Shown piece after piece: positions 1 through 7,199 of a stretch of DNA of 15,182 bases. This stretch comes from an uncultured Anaerolineaceae bacterium (GTDB lineage: Bacteria; Chloroflexota; Anaerolineae; Promineifilales; Promineifilaceae). The first letter of the stretch is position 1, and every line of letters begins with the position of its first letter. The notes beneath the pieces were generated by a model. The model searched no databases and had not been told where the DNA came from. It worked only from the letters and a program-made list of their open reading frames with translations. A program made the translations under genes and the position numbers. The stretch covers positions 1 to 15,182 of the forward strand of contig CALBTC010000207.1 in the NCBI GenBank assembly GCA_937967805.1. The letters are read 5' to 3'.

Positions 1-157
1 CCCTCATTGGTAGACGAGTAAATCACTCATTTGTTACTATCATAGATTAGAAATAAATGCTTTATTCATCCTGTTGGGCAACAGAGCTTGGTTGAAATGT
101 TGATTTTATTTCCATCTTCCCGCCAACCATTGTAACCTTGCCCCAACCAAATAGACA

Positions 158-180
158 ACCTGTTTTTGTGTAAAACAGGT
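158..180. repeat. Perfect 9-bp inverted repeat upstream of response regulator
   Basis: The arms ACCTGTTTT (158-166) and AAAACAGGT (172-180) are exact reverse complements around a 5-base loop, TGTGT. The repeat lies about 105 bases before the response regulator start. It could be a stem-loop ending a gene to the left of the window, although no T-run follows it, or an operator for the two-component operon. The rest of 1-286 is AT-rich non-coding DNA in which I see no convincing promoter. Confidence 0.4.
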
Positions 181-286
181 GCCGCCTTTACAATATTTAC
201 GCATTGTGACACCAACTAATTTAAAAACGCGTTGCGCAGATGTGCCTTGTGTGCGTTGGGCTGCGTGATGATTTTTGGAGGATAAT

Positions 287-964
287 ATGACCGTTCGTAT
301 TCTCGTGATTGAAGATGAAGAACGAATTCGACAATTTTTACAGAGAGGCTTGAGCTTTGAGGGGTATCGGGTGGATACGGCCGCAGATGGCCAAACCGGT
401 CTGGATTTAGCGCGTGAAAATCCGCCAGACCTGGTACTGCTTGATCTGATGCTGCCCGGCATGGACGGCATTGAAGTATGCCGCCGCCTGCGGGCTGTCA
501 GTGACCTGCCCATTTTGATGCTTACCGCCAAAGAAACGATTGAAGATCGAGTGACGGGCCTGGATGCCGGGGCGGACGATTATTTAGTGAAACCGTTTGC
601 TTTTGATGAGTTGATGGCGCGAGTGCGAGCTTTGCTGCGCCGGTCGCAGCCATCGCAGCCGCAGGTGTATCGCTTTGCCGATCTGGAGCTGGATACTGGG
701 ACCAGACAGGGGCGGCGCGGTGGCCGTGTTTTCGACCTCACTGCTAAAGAGTACGAATTGCTGGAGCTGTTCATGCGCCATCCGCGCCAGGTGCTAACTC
801 GCGACCTGATTTTTGACCGCGTGTGGAACTACGATTTTGGTGGCGAAAGTAACATTATTGAAGTGTATGTGCGCTATCTGCGTCAAAAAACTGAAGAAGG
901 GGATCTGCCTCGTCTGATCCATACGGTGCGCGGTATTGGTTACGTGCTGCGCGAAGAGTCGTAA
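287..964 (+). CDS. OmpR/PhoB-family response regulator
   Basis: This is a DNA-binding response regulator, phosphorylated by a partner kinase. Residues 1-115 form a receiver domain with the acidic pair E9/D10, phospho-acceptor D53 in [12 protein letters not shown]80 and K102 (KPF). Residues about 130-225 form the winged-helix DNA-binding domain, with the typical [12 protein letters not shown] and an ending in VRGIGYVLR. The length of 225 aa is normal for the family. I start at ATG 287 because GGAGG (277-281) lies 5 bases upstream; an in-frame TTG at 275 overlaps that ribosome-binding site and is unlikely. The kinase gene begins 4 bases after the stop, so the two form an operon and a cognate pair. 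The regulated genes cannot be read from the sequence. Confidence 0.96.
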   Translation: MTVRILVIEDEERIRQFLQRGLSFEGYRVDTAADGQTGLDLARENPPDLVLLDLMLPGMDGIEVCRRLRAVSDLPILMLTAKETIEDRVTGLDAGADDYLVKPFAFDELMARVRALLRRSQPSQPQVYRFADLELDTGTRQGRRGGRVFDLTAKEYELLELFMRHPRQVLTRDLIFDRVWNYDFGGESNIIEVYVRYLRQKTEEGDLPRLIHTVRGIGYVLREES

Positions 965-968
965 AACA

Positions 969-2438
969 TTGTCAATACAAAACCGTCTCCTTTTTGTCTA
1001 TACATCCATTTTTATGGTGGCCTTCGTCTTGTTTGCCGCCATTGTGTACTTGCTGCCACGCAGCCGTATTCAGCAGGAAGTGGATGCCGATCTGCGAGCG
1101 TTATCAGAAGAGCTTCAGTCAAGTGATGCTTTCATTATGCGCGATGGTACGCTCAGGGCGAATTTTGATGAGGATATTGACAATCTGGAAACGGCCGCTT
1201 CCTTCTTTATGATTGTAGACCGTGAAGGCAATATTATCCTACGCTCGCCAAACTTAAGTCCGCGCACAAGTGTTGTTCTGGACAGCAGCGGATTACAGGG
1301 TGAAGGATCGCTCAATTATGTTGTTCGTGACGACAGCACCCTACGTGTACTCACGACACCCATTTATGTGGACGGCAATCTGGTTGGCTATTGGCAAGTG
1401 GGCCGACTGGTAGACAGCATTGAAAGTTTCAATCGCTTTTTGGTGATTGCCCTCTTTGTTGGTTTTGCCGGTGCGTCTGCCTCGCTGTTCCTGGCCGTGC
1501 TGCTCACCCCCAGCTCTTTTAAACCGCTGGAAGACATGGCCGCCGTCACGCGCCAGATCACCAACGCCGATGATCTCAGCCGCCGCGTGCCCAACACAGA
1601 ACGCACCGACGAAATTGGCGTGCTGGCCCGCTCTTTTAACCAATTGCTGGAACGGCTGGAGCGTTTGTTCCAAACCCAGCAGCGGCTGCTGGCCGACGTG
1701 TCGCATGAACTGCGCACGCCGCTTACCGCCATTCGTGGCAATGTGGACCTTATGCGCCGCATGGGGGATGCCGATCCGGAATCTCTGGAAATTATCCAAG
1801 AAGAGATTGAACGAATGACGCGCCTGGTGGGTGACTTACTGCTCCTGGCGCGGGCCGATGCCGGTGGTCTGCCGCTGGAAAAGAAAAAGGTGGAGCTGGA
1901 CAACCTGCTGTTTGAAGTGTACCGGCAGGTACGTCTGCTGGAAACATCGGTTGAGGTAAAGGTGACCGAGGTGGACCAGGTATGCATGATGGGGGATGTG
2001 GATCGCTTGAAGCAGCTGCTGCTAAACCTGATCAGCAACGCCGTCAAGTACACACCGGATGGTGGTACGGTAGACGTGAGCCTGTCTAAGAAAAATGGCT
2101 GGGCTTATTTGAAGATCGCCGATACGGGCATGGGCATTCCGGCTGAGGATTTGCCCTACATTTTTGATCGATTTTATCGCGTAGATAAGGCGCGGGCGCG
2201 CGCGCAATCGGGGCAGGGCGGTGCCGGGCTGGGGTTAGCCATTGCCAAGTGGATTGCCCAGGCTCATGGGGGCAACATTGACGTGACGAGTAAAGTGGGT
2301 GAAGGGACGACGTTCACCATCATCTTGCCGATTTTAGTAGAGCCGAAGCCAACTCAGATGGATGGTACGGCCGAAGAATTAACAAAAACGCGCCCTGGCT
2401 TGCGTGCCCTGGGCGCTTCTTTTCGACGCTCCTCATAG
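969..2438 (+). CDS. HAMP-domain sensor histidine kinase
   Basis: This is a membrane sensor kinase that should phosphorylate the response regulator just upstream. Counted from TTG 969, the domains are: membrane segment about 6-30, extracytoplasmic sensor about 31-155 with no domain I recognise, membrane segment about 157-180, HAMP about 180-233, HisKA with the phospho-acceptor H246 in SHELRTPL, and HATPase_c with the N-box N357, DTGMGIP at about 385, the F-box IFDRFYR and the G2-box GAGLGLA. The length of 490 aa is normal. The frame is open from TTG 936, inside the regulator gene, but starting at TTG 969 gives a usual short tail before the first membrane segment. No ATG is available there and the ribosome-binding site is weak (GAAGAG, 953-958), so translation may be coupled to the regulator. 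Confidence 0.94.
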   Translation: MSIQNRLLFVYTSIFMVAFVLFAAIVYLLPRSRIQQEVDADLRALSEELQSSDAFIMRDGTLRANFDEDIDNLETAASFFMIVDREGNIILRSPNLSPRTSVVLDSSGLQGEGSLNYVVRDDSTLRVLTTPIYVDGNLVGYWQVGRLVDSIESFNRFLVIALFVGFAGASASLFLAVLLTPSSFKPLEDMAAVTRQITNADDLSRRVPNTERTDEIGVLARSFNQLLERLERLFQTQQRLLADVSHELRTPLTAIRGNVDLMRRMGDADPESLEIIQEEIERMTRLVGDLLLLARADAGGLPLEKKKVELDNLLFEVYRQVRLLETSVEVKVTEVDQVCMMGDVDRLKQLLLNLISNAVKYTPDGGTVDVSLSKKNGWAYLKIADTGMGIPAEDLPYIFDRFYRVDKARARAQSGQGGAGLGLAIAKWIAQAHGGNIDVTSKVGEGTTFTIILPILVEPKPTQMDGTAEELTKTRPGLRALGASFRRSS

Positions 2439-2447
2439 AAAGCGAAA

Positions 2448-2474
2448 AACGGCCGTCTTGTGTGGACGGCCGTT
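2448..2474. terminator. Hairpin terminator built from two ACGGCCGT copies
   Basis: AACGGCCGTC (2448-2457) and GACGGCCGTT (2465-2474) form a perfect 10-bp stem with a 7-base loop. Read on the minus strand, the stem is followed by a run of five T's (the last two from the stem), as in an intrinsic terminator. It lies 38 bases beyond the stop of the minus-strand PspC gene. On the plus strand it starts 9 bases after the kinase stop but has no T-run. It probably serves the PspC gene and possibly both converging transcripts. Confidence 0.75.
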
Positions 2475-2512
2475 CCTCAAAAACCCCTATAAAACTTGTG
2501 TCCGTTTTATAC

Positions 2513-2938
2513 TTATTCTTCGCGGCGCATCAGCATATAAGCGCCAATGCCTATGATCACAATAGGCCAGAAGATGGCTCCGTTTAGCCAGTGGAACCAA
2601 CCGGTTTGCGAGAGCAGGAAGTAGATGCCAAACAAAATGAGCAAGGTGCCGACCGTGCTGGGGCGATTTAAACGGCCAACTTTATCCGATACCGTCTGGC
2701 TTAAATCATCAAAATTATCTTGCAAGACGGCGCTGCCTGGCTCCCCGGCCACTGCTTCTCGCGGCATAATTACCCACAAGATCAGGTAGATGGGGGCCCC
2801 GATGCCGCTGGCAAAAAGCAGCAGAACAAACAGGAGCCGCACCCAAACCGGATCTAAATTGAGGTATTCGGCTAATCCGCCGCACACACCGGCTATCATC
2901 TTGTCTGTTTCGCTGCGAGTTAATCTGCTTTCAGACAT
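2513..2938 (-). CDS. PspC-domain membrane protein
   Basis: The N-terminal half is a PspC domain: RLTRSETDKMIAGVCGGLAE, then LNLDPVWVRL and a membrane hairpin ending LILWVIMP. PspC proteins sit in the cytoplasmic membrane and are tied to envelope-stress responses; some act with PspB as regulators of the phage-shock response. A linker (about residues 65-95) leads to two further membrane segments near the C-terminus (GTLLILFGIYFLL and IFWPIVIIGIGAYML). The length is 141 aa from ATG 2938, chosen because GGAGG (2944-2948) lies 5 bases upstream; an in-frame ATG at 2950 overlaps the ribosome-binding site. The gene converges on the histidine kinase gene, and no pspA or pspB lies beside it. The family call is firm; the specific role is inferred. 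Confidence 0.93.
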   Translation of the reverse strand: MSESRLTRSETDKMIAGVCGGLAEYLNLDPVWVRLLFVLLLFASGIGAPIYLILWVIMPREAVAGEPGSAVLQDNFDDLSQTVSDKVGRLNRPSTVGTLLILFGIYFLLSQTGWFHWLNGAIFWPIVIIGIGAYMLMRREE

Positions 2939-3328
2939 TTTTGCCTCCATACAAGGTGCTGTTTTGTTTTTATCAATTTATTATCAGCACCGTTATTCTT
3001 CGAACTATGCGCCTATACGTCACTAAAGAATGAAAGTTTCGGGCTAAATTCTCTGTTGAAGCAGATGAGCAATGGCTAAATGACAGGTAAATGCCAGACT
3101 AACGTTTCTTGTTTGGCCCTGGCCTTATCTGACGGTAAGATTGGTTTTTGCTATACTGTGCCGTCGATAAACTGCTTCGTTTTACCGAAGATTGTTTACT
3201 GAAATGGCACAGGGAAAGAGGTTCGTTTTGGCCAAATATGGGCATATTGCCAAACATTGAGAATGCTTTTGAGAGAATCATCATTGGGAAAACGGCCGTT
3301 GTCACCCACCCAAAAGCAATTGTGGAAA
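2939..3328. other. Non-coding interval between PspC and Nudix genes
   Basis: These 390 bases separate two divergently transcribed genes. They hold the PspC ribosome-binding site, a candidate sigma-70 promoter (3129-3157) and one AACGGCCGTT copy (3291-3300). Short reading frames across it (for example 3148-3441 +) have no recognisable product and run out of frame into the Nudix gene. I see no RNA gene. Confidence 0.6.
3129..3157 (+). promoter_or_regulatory. Candidate sigma-70 promoter for Nudix gene
   Basis: CTGACG (3129-3134, matching TTGACA at the central TGAC) is followed after 17 bases by TATACT (3152-3157, 5 of 6 matches to TATAAT). Transcription from about 3164 would leave a leader of about 165 bases before the preferred Nudix start, which is long. 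This is a pattern match only. Confidence 0.35.
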
Positions 3329-3784
3329 ATGAGGGCAGCACACCTGGTCCGCAATCCATTGTTTCGCTGGCTGATGGGTCTGGCCGTGCGGCTTACGGTG
3401 CCCCGGCAGCGCGTGGGCGTGGCGTTGGTGGCCCTGAATGAGGCAAACGAGGCTTTTATGTTGCGGCATGTGTTCCCTCCTTACTTTGACTGGGGTTTGC
3501 CCGGCGGCTGGCTAAAGAAAAATGAAGCCCCGGCAGCCGGGGTGCTGCGTGAACTGAGAGAAGAGACAGGGTTAACGGCCGTATTGGGCCCGGCCGTCTC
3601 TGTGTCACACAGTTTGCAGCCGCCGCATATCGGCATTGCTTATCTGGGTCAGCTTCATGTAGAGAAAGTCCAGTTGAGCCATGAAATTATTGAAGCACGC
3701 TGGTTTCCGCTGAATGGTTTGCCAGCACCGATAAGTCCGCACACGCAGCAAGCTATTCATGCGGCAGCAAATTTAAGGAGATAA
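3329..3784 (+). CDS. Nudix hydrolase
   Basis: Nudix enzymes hydrolyse nucleoside diphosphates linked to another group, using divalent metal bound by the Nudix box. The complete box Gx5Ex7REUxEExGU is present: G-WLKKN-E, seven residues, then RELREETGL (nucleotides about 3506-3575). A beta-strand region precedes it (RVGVALVALNE) and a C-terminal part with EIIEARWFPL follows, as usual in the family. From ATG 3329 the product is 151 aa, a normal size. The frame is open further upstream to TTG 3257, with ATG 3263 and TTG 3320 as alternatives; none has a clear ribosome-binding site, so the start is uncertain. The substrate cannot be predicted from sequence. An ACGGCCGT copy (3575-3582) lies just after the Nudix box and encodes Thr-Ala-Val. 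Confidence 0.9.
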   Translation: MRAAHLVRNPLFRWLMGLAVRLTVPRQRVGVALVALNEANEAFMLRHVFPPYFDWGLPGGWLKKNEAPAAGVLRELREETGLTAVLGPAVSVSHSLQPPHIGIAYLGQLHVEKVQLSHEIIEARWFPLNGLPAPISPHTQQAIHAAANLRR

Positions 3785-3817
3785 CCTGATTATGCCAACT
3801 CCGATAAATGATAATCA

Positions 3818-3875
3818 ACAGATTTTGCAGATTGGCGCAAATTGCGTGTGTAGATTTTTATCTGTGTAAATCTGT
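3818..3875. repeat. Periodic imperfect inverted repeat (CAGATT/AATCTG units)
   Basis: ACAGATTT (3818-3825) pairs exactly with AAATCTGT (3868-3875), and CAGAT (3828-3832) pairs with ATCTG (3860-3864). At the centre, CGCAA-A-TTGCG (3836-3846) is a further small inverted repeat. The units recur about every 9-10 bases. The element fills the short gap before the first beta-lactamase-like gene. Confidence 0.55.
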
Positions 3876-3905
3876 GCCCTATTTTCTAGGAGAACACTTC
3901 GCACT

Positions 3906-5396
3906 ATGAATCGTCGTTCAACGCCAGGCGCAGGACAATGGTTAACGGTTACCATTCTTGTGGCTGCCTCCATCTTTCTCTTAGTAAAGCTGTTTCAATA
4001 TGCCAGCCTGCGGGGCAATTATCCGACCGGACTCACGATTGCCGGTGTTGACGTCGGTGGCTTGTCTCCAGAGCAGGCTACCAACGTATTGACCAATCGG
4101 TATATTGAAGCGCCTGTCATCCTTTATCATCGTGAAGACCGGTTTGAGATCAGCCCGTCTGATGCTGAGTTTGAGCTTGATTTGGAAACGATGCTCAGCC
4201 GGGCCGATATTGAGCGAACCTCACAGGATTTTTGGGCCGGTTTTTGGGGATTTTTATGGGGCCGCCCGGTTGAAGTGTCACCCGTTGAGCTTTCGGCTAC
4301 CCATAACCGGGAGGCACTGCGGCGCGTTTTGGGCGATATTGCCGCCCTGATGGATGAGCCAACGCAACCGGCCCAGCCCGTGCCCGACACGTTTAGCTTT
4401 CAGTATGGTGAGTCTGGCACCACAACCAATGTAGATGCCAGCTTTGCCGATGTTGAAGGGGCGCTTTACCGGGCCACCAACCGGGAAGCGCGCTTGGTGG
4501 TGGAGGCCAGCAGCCCGGACCGGCCGCAAATCAACTTGCTCACGCGCCTGCTGGTGAACAATCTGCAAGATTACGAGCAAATCACCGGCGGGGCGGCCAG
4601 CATGTTTGTGATGGATTTAAATTCCGGGGTGGACGAGATTGCTATCAATGCTGATTTGCCTATGTCGGGGATGGATTTGCTAAAGCTGCCCATCGTTTTG
4701 GAGACATACCGCCTGCTGGATCAGGAGCCGACGTTAACTCAATCCGGCTGGATTTCCAGCACGCTGTCGGCTGATTTGAGCAACGAGGGAGCCAACCAAC
4801 TGCTGCGCTTTATTGCCGGGCAAGACGATCCCAAGCTGGGTGCGGAACTGGTAACAGAAACGATGCAGCGTTTGGGACTGGTCAACACGTTTATTGTGCT
4901 GCCATATGACACAGATCCGCCGGCGGGCACGACACGGCCGTCTACCCCCGCCAACTCAGTAGAAGAACTGCGTACCTTACCCAACCCCTATCTGCAAACC
5001 ACTGCCGAGGACATGGGCACGCTGCTTTCTATGCTTTATTACTGTGCCGAGGGTTACGGTGGCGCGCTGCTGGCTGTATTTGAAGGGGATATTAATCAGA
5101 CGGAGTGCCAGACCATTCTGGCCTTTATGCTGCAAAATGAGATTGGCAGCCTGATTGAAGAGGGCACACCGCCGGAAACGGCCGTAGCCCACCGGCACGG
5201 CTGGATTAGCGACACGCACGGCGACGCCGGCATCGTCTTCTCCCCCGGCGGCGATTACGTGATCGTCCAATTTTTGTATAAACCGGACTGGCTGGAGTGG
5301 GAAATCAGCTCGCCGCTGTTGGCCAATCTATCAAGGGCCACCTACAATTATTTTAACTTTGATAATCCTTATTTGACCGATGCGCGGACGAATTAA
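3906..5396 (+). CDS. Beta-lactamase-like membrane protein, degenerate active site
   Basis: The product is 496 aa. It has an N-terminal membrane anchor (about 13-32), then a PG_binding_4/VanW-type N-terminal domain (about 36-100, with TGLTIAGVDVGGLSPEQA), a second region, and a serine beta-lactamase/DD-peptidase fold (about 215-490). The three catalytic motifs of that fold are all altered: SxxK reads D257-L-L-K260, SxN reads L291-S-N293, and K(T/S/H)G reads R430-H-G432. The paralogue directly downstream has intact motifs at the same positions. This copy is therefore probably not a serine acyl-enzyme; it may bind peptidoglycan, regulate or scaffold. The fold remains well conserved (THGDAGIVFSPGGD, QTTAEDMGTLLSML), which argues against decay. 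AGGAGA (3888-3893) lies 12 bases before the ATG. The gap to the next gene is 3 bases. Confidence 0.88.
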   Translation: MNRRSTPGAGQWLTVTILVAASIFLLVKLFQYASLRGNYPTGLTIAGVDVGGLSPEQATNVLTNRYIEAPVILYHREDRFEISPSDAEFELDLETMLSRADIERTSQDFWAGFWGFLWGRPVEVSPVELSATHNREALRRVLGDIAALMDEPTQPAQPVPDTFSFQYGESGTTTNVDASFADVEGALYRATNREARLVVEASSPDRPQINLLTRLLVNNLQDYEQITGGAASMFVMDLNSGVDEIAINADLPMSGMDLLKLPIVLETYRLLDQEPTLTQSGWISSTLSADLSNEGANQLLRFIAGQDDPKLGAELVTETMQRLGLVNTFIVLPYDTDPPAGTTRPSTPANSVEELRTLPNPYLQTTAEDMGTLLSMLYYCAEGYGGALLAVFEGDINQTECQTILAFMLQNEIGSLIEEGTPPETAVAHRHGWISDTHGDAGIVFSPGGDYVIVQFLYKPDWLEWEISSPLLANLSRATYNYFNFDNPYLTDARTN

Positions 5397-5399
5397 CCC

Positions 5400-7010
5400 A
5401 TGTTAAAAGCGATCCAGAGATTCCTCACAATCGTCTTGTTGGCGGTTGGGCTGCTCTTTTTGGGCTACCAGGCGTTTTTATACAGCCTGGTGCGCGAGAA
5501 GCTGCCGACGGCCACTACGGTTGCCGGCGTTGACGTGGGGCGCATGACTCGCGAAGAAGCCGCTGCTGCCTTGCGTGAGGCTTATGGAGAACCCATCGTG
5601 CTGCATCATCTGGAGGAGCAGGTGGAAATAAATCCGGGCGATGTGGGCTTTAACCTGGACATTGAGGCAATGCTGGACCAGGCTGAAGCGGCCAAAGGGG
5701 AGCAGCCGTTTTGGGAAGGCTTTGTTGAATATTTGCTGAAGCGGTCGCTTGAGCCGACTAACATTCGACTTATTGCGGGGCATGATCAGGCGGCCTTGCG
5801 AGCCCAGTTAGAAAATATTGCCAGCTTTTTAGACAAGCCGGCAACCGCTCCGCAACTGCTGTTGGGGGCGGGCACCTCATACCAACCGGGGGAACCGGGC
5901 TATGTGACCGACGTGGAAGCCAGTTTGCCTGCGGCCGAAATGGCCCTTTACCAGGTAACGCCCGCCGAGCGCCAGGTTGACCTGGTTATTGCGATGCAGG
6001 ATGCAGTTGAGTTGAATATGGATGTACTCAAGGCCCAGATGGAGCGCGTGATGGAGAATGACGGCGCGGGCTTGCTGAGCAGCGTCTTCATCATGGATTT
6101 GGAAACGGGTGAAGAGTTGGCCATCAATGCCACTGAGCCGATTTCTGGCCTGAGCATACTTAAGATTGCCATTTTTGTGGAGGCATACCGGGTGTTGGAT
6201 GGGCCGCCGAATGAGTATGTAGAGGGGCTGTTTTATGAAACGGCCGTTCAATCCAGCAACTTTGCCGCCAACTTGCTGCTCCATGAGATTGCCGGTGAAG
6301 CCAACACCTATTTGGGGGCGGAACTGCTGACAGAATCGATGCATCGCCTGGGTTTGGTCAACACATTTTTGGCCATTCCCTATGATGCCAACGAGGTTGC
6401 CACGCGGCCAAGCACCTACACCACGCCAGCTAACTCCGCCGCAAATTTGATTTTTGAACCGGACACAGCCCGGCAAACCACAGCAGAGGATATCGGCACC
6501 TTGCTGTCGATGATTTACCATTGCGCCGACGGCGGTGGCGGGCTGCTGGCTGTTTATCCTGGTGAAATTACACCACAGGAATGCCAGGCAATTATTGACT
6601 TGATGATCCTGAATGAAGAAGGCAACCTGATTCGCTTTGGCGTGCCGGAAAATGTGCCCGTTTCGCATAAGCATGGTTGGGACGAGGTGACCCACGGTGA
6701 TGCCGGCATTGTATTTTCACCGGGTGGCGATTTTGTGCTTGTGGAGTATCTGCATTATCCGCAAGGCGATTTTTTACTGCATGATTTTAGCTTCCCTATT
6801 TTGCGCCAGTTTGCCCAGCTCACCTACAACTATTTTAACTTTGAAGAGCCGTACACGGAAAATGTGGATGATCGCGCCATCCGCGAAGCAGAAGCGCGAG
6901 CCGCTCTGGCCGCCGCTGAAGAAGAAGCCCAAGACGCTGAGTCCGAAGAGGGGGCTGTTGAAGATGGCACAGAGGATGAGGGGGATACGGCCGTAACCCC
7001 CACACCTTAA
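5400..7010 (+). CDS. Membrane-anchored beta-lactamase-like serine hydrolase
   Basis: The product is 536 aa with the same layout as its upstream paralogue: membrane anchor (about 5-28), PG_binding_4/VanW-type domain (about 35-100, TTVAGVDVGRMTREEA), and a class A beta-lactamase/DD-peptidase-like domain (about 210-480). The motifs are intact: S252-I-L-K255, S285-S-N287 and K424-H-G426. I do not see the ExxLN omega-loop motif of true class A beta-lactamases, so a peptidoglycan peptidase or related role outside the membrane is at least as likely as antibiotic hydrolysis. A C-terminal tail of about 50 residues (from about 485), rich in Glu, Asp and Ala, is absent from the paralogue. The ATG starts 3 bases after the upstream stop, so the genes are co-transcribed and probably translationally coupled. 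The substrate is unknown. Confidence 0.9.
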   Translation: MLKAIQRFLTIVLLAVGLLFLGYQAFLYSLVREKLPTATTVAGVDVGRMTREEAAAALREAYGEPIVLHHLEEQVEINPGDVGFNLDIEAMLDQAEAAKGEQPFWEGFVEYLLKRSLEPTNIRLIAGHDQAALRAQLENIASFLDKPATAPQLLLGAGTSYQPGEPGYVTDVEASLPAAEMALYQVTPAERQVDLVIAMQDAVELNMDVLKAQMERVMENDGAGLLSSVFIMDLETGEELAINATEPISGLSILKIAIFVEAYRVLDGPPNEYVEGLFYETAVQSSNFAANLLLHEIAGEANTYLGAELLTESMHRLGLVNTFLAIPYDANEVATRPSTYTTPANSAANLIFEPDTARQTTAEDIGTLLSMIYHCADGGGGLLAVYPGEITPQECQAIIDLMILNEEGNLIRFGVPENVPVSHKHGWDEVTHGDAGIVFSPGGDFVLVEYLHYPQGDFLLHDFSFPILRQFAQLTYNYFNFEEPYTENVDDRAIREAEARAALAAAEEEAQDAESEEGAVEDGTEDEGDTAVTPTP

Positions 7011-7015
7011 TTTAA

Positions 7016-7101
7016 ATCACGAATACCACGAATCAACGAATAGAACGAATCATTCGCTAAAAGATAATTCGTTTCATTCGTCTATTCGTCCAATTCGCGA
7101 T
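7016..7101. repeat. Long periodic inverted repeat (CGAAT/ATTCG units)
   Basis: Four CGAAT units begin at 7020, 7029, 7037 and 7046. They pair in mirror order with ATTCG units beginning at 7093, 7084, 7076 and 7067; every pair shares the same centre, 7058.5. Units are spaced 8-9 bases apart and the bases between them are mostly unpaired. A fifth ATTCG (7052) lies near the centre. The element lies just after the second beta-lactamase-like gene and before the next promoter. It may fold as a regularly interrupted hairpin in RNA or as a cruciform. Confidence 0.8.
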
Positions 7102-7118
7102 GAAAATCCTGCATCTGC

Positions 7119-7148
7119 TTGCCATAAAAGAGTCGCACTCCTTATAAT
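7119..7148 (+). promoter_or_regulatory. Strong sigma-70-type promoter
   Basis: TTGCCA (7119-7124, 5 of 6 matches to TTGACA) and a perfect TATAAT (7143-7148) are separated by 18 bases. Transcription would start near 7155 and give a leader of about 45 bases before the ATG at 7200. This is the best promoter match in the window. Confidence 0.7.
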
Positions 7149-7199
7149 GCGGAGCATTGTTTTTCAACCAACCTGATTCCAACAACAAAAGAGGTGTCC

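Noticed and set aside
204..222. Promoter for the response-regulator operon (TTGTGA with TAATTT)
   Set aside because: The spacer is far too short and the -10 match is poor. No other pair in 1-286 fits well.
1388..2053. 221-codon minus-strand ORF inside the first kinase gene
   Set aside because: It is antisense to conserved HAMP, HisKA and HATPase regions, and its Ser/Arg-rich product is typical of a shadow frame.
2196..2205. GCGCGCGCGC alternating tract (possible Z-DNA)
   Set aside because: It is short and lies in the kinase coding sequence for Lys-Ala-Arg-Ala-Arg. Codon choice explains it.
3148..3441. 97-codon plus-strand ORF before the Nudix gene
   Set aside because: It overlaps the Nudix gene in another frame, has no recognisable domain, and its end is a Gly/Arg/Ala-rich shadow of the Nudix frame.
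5877..6695. 272-codon minus-strand ORF inside the second beta-lactamase-like gene
   Set aside because: It is antisense to a gene with clear domains and motifs, and its product is rich in His/Gln/Gly with no family, as expected for a shadow frame.
5400..7010. A true class A beta-lactamase giving drug resistance
   Set aside because: The ExxLN omega-loop motif needed for deacylation is not seen, and the VanW-type domain and anchor point to a peptidoglycan role. Resistance cannot be claimed from the sequence.
7016..7101. CRISPR array
   Set aside because: The repeat units are only 5 bases at 8-9 base spacing with mirror symmetry. They are too short and not direct repeats with spacers.
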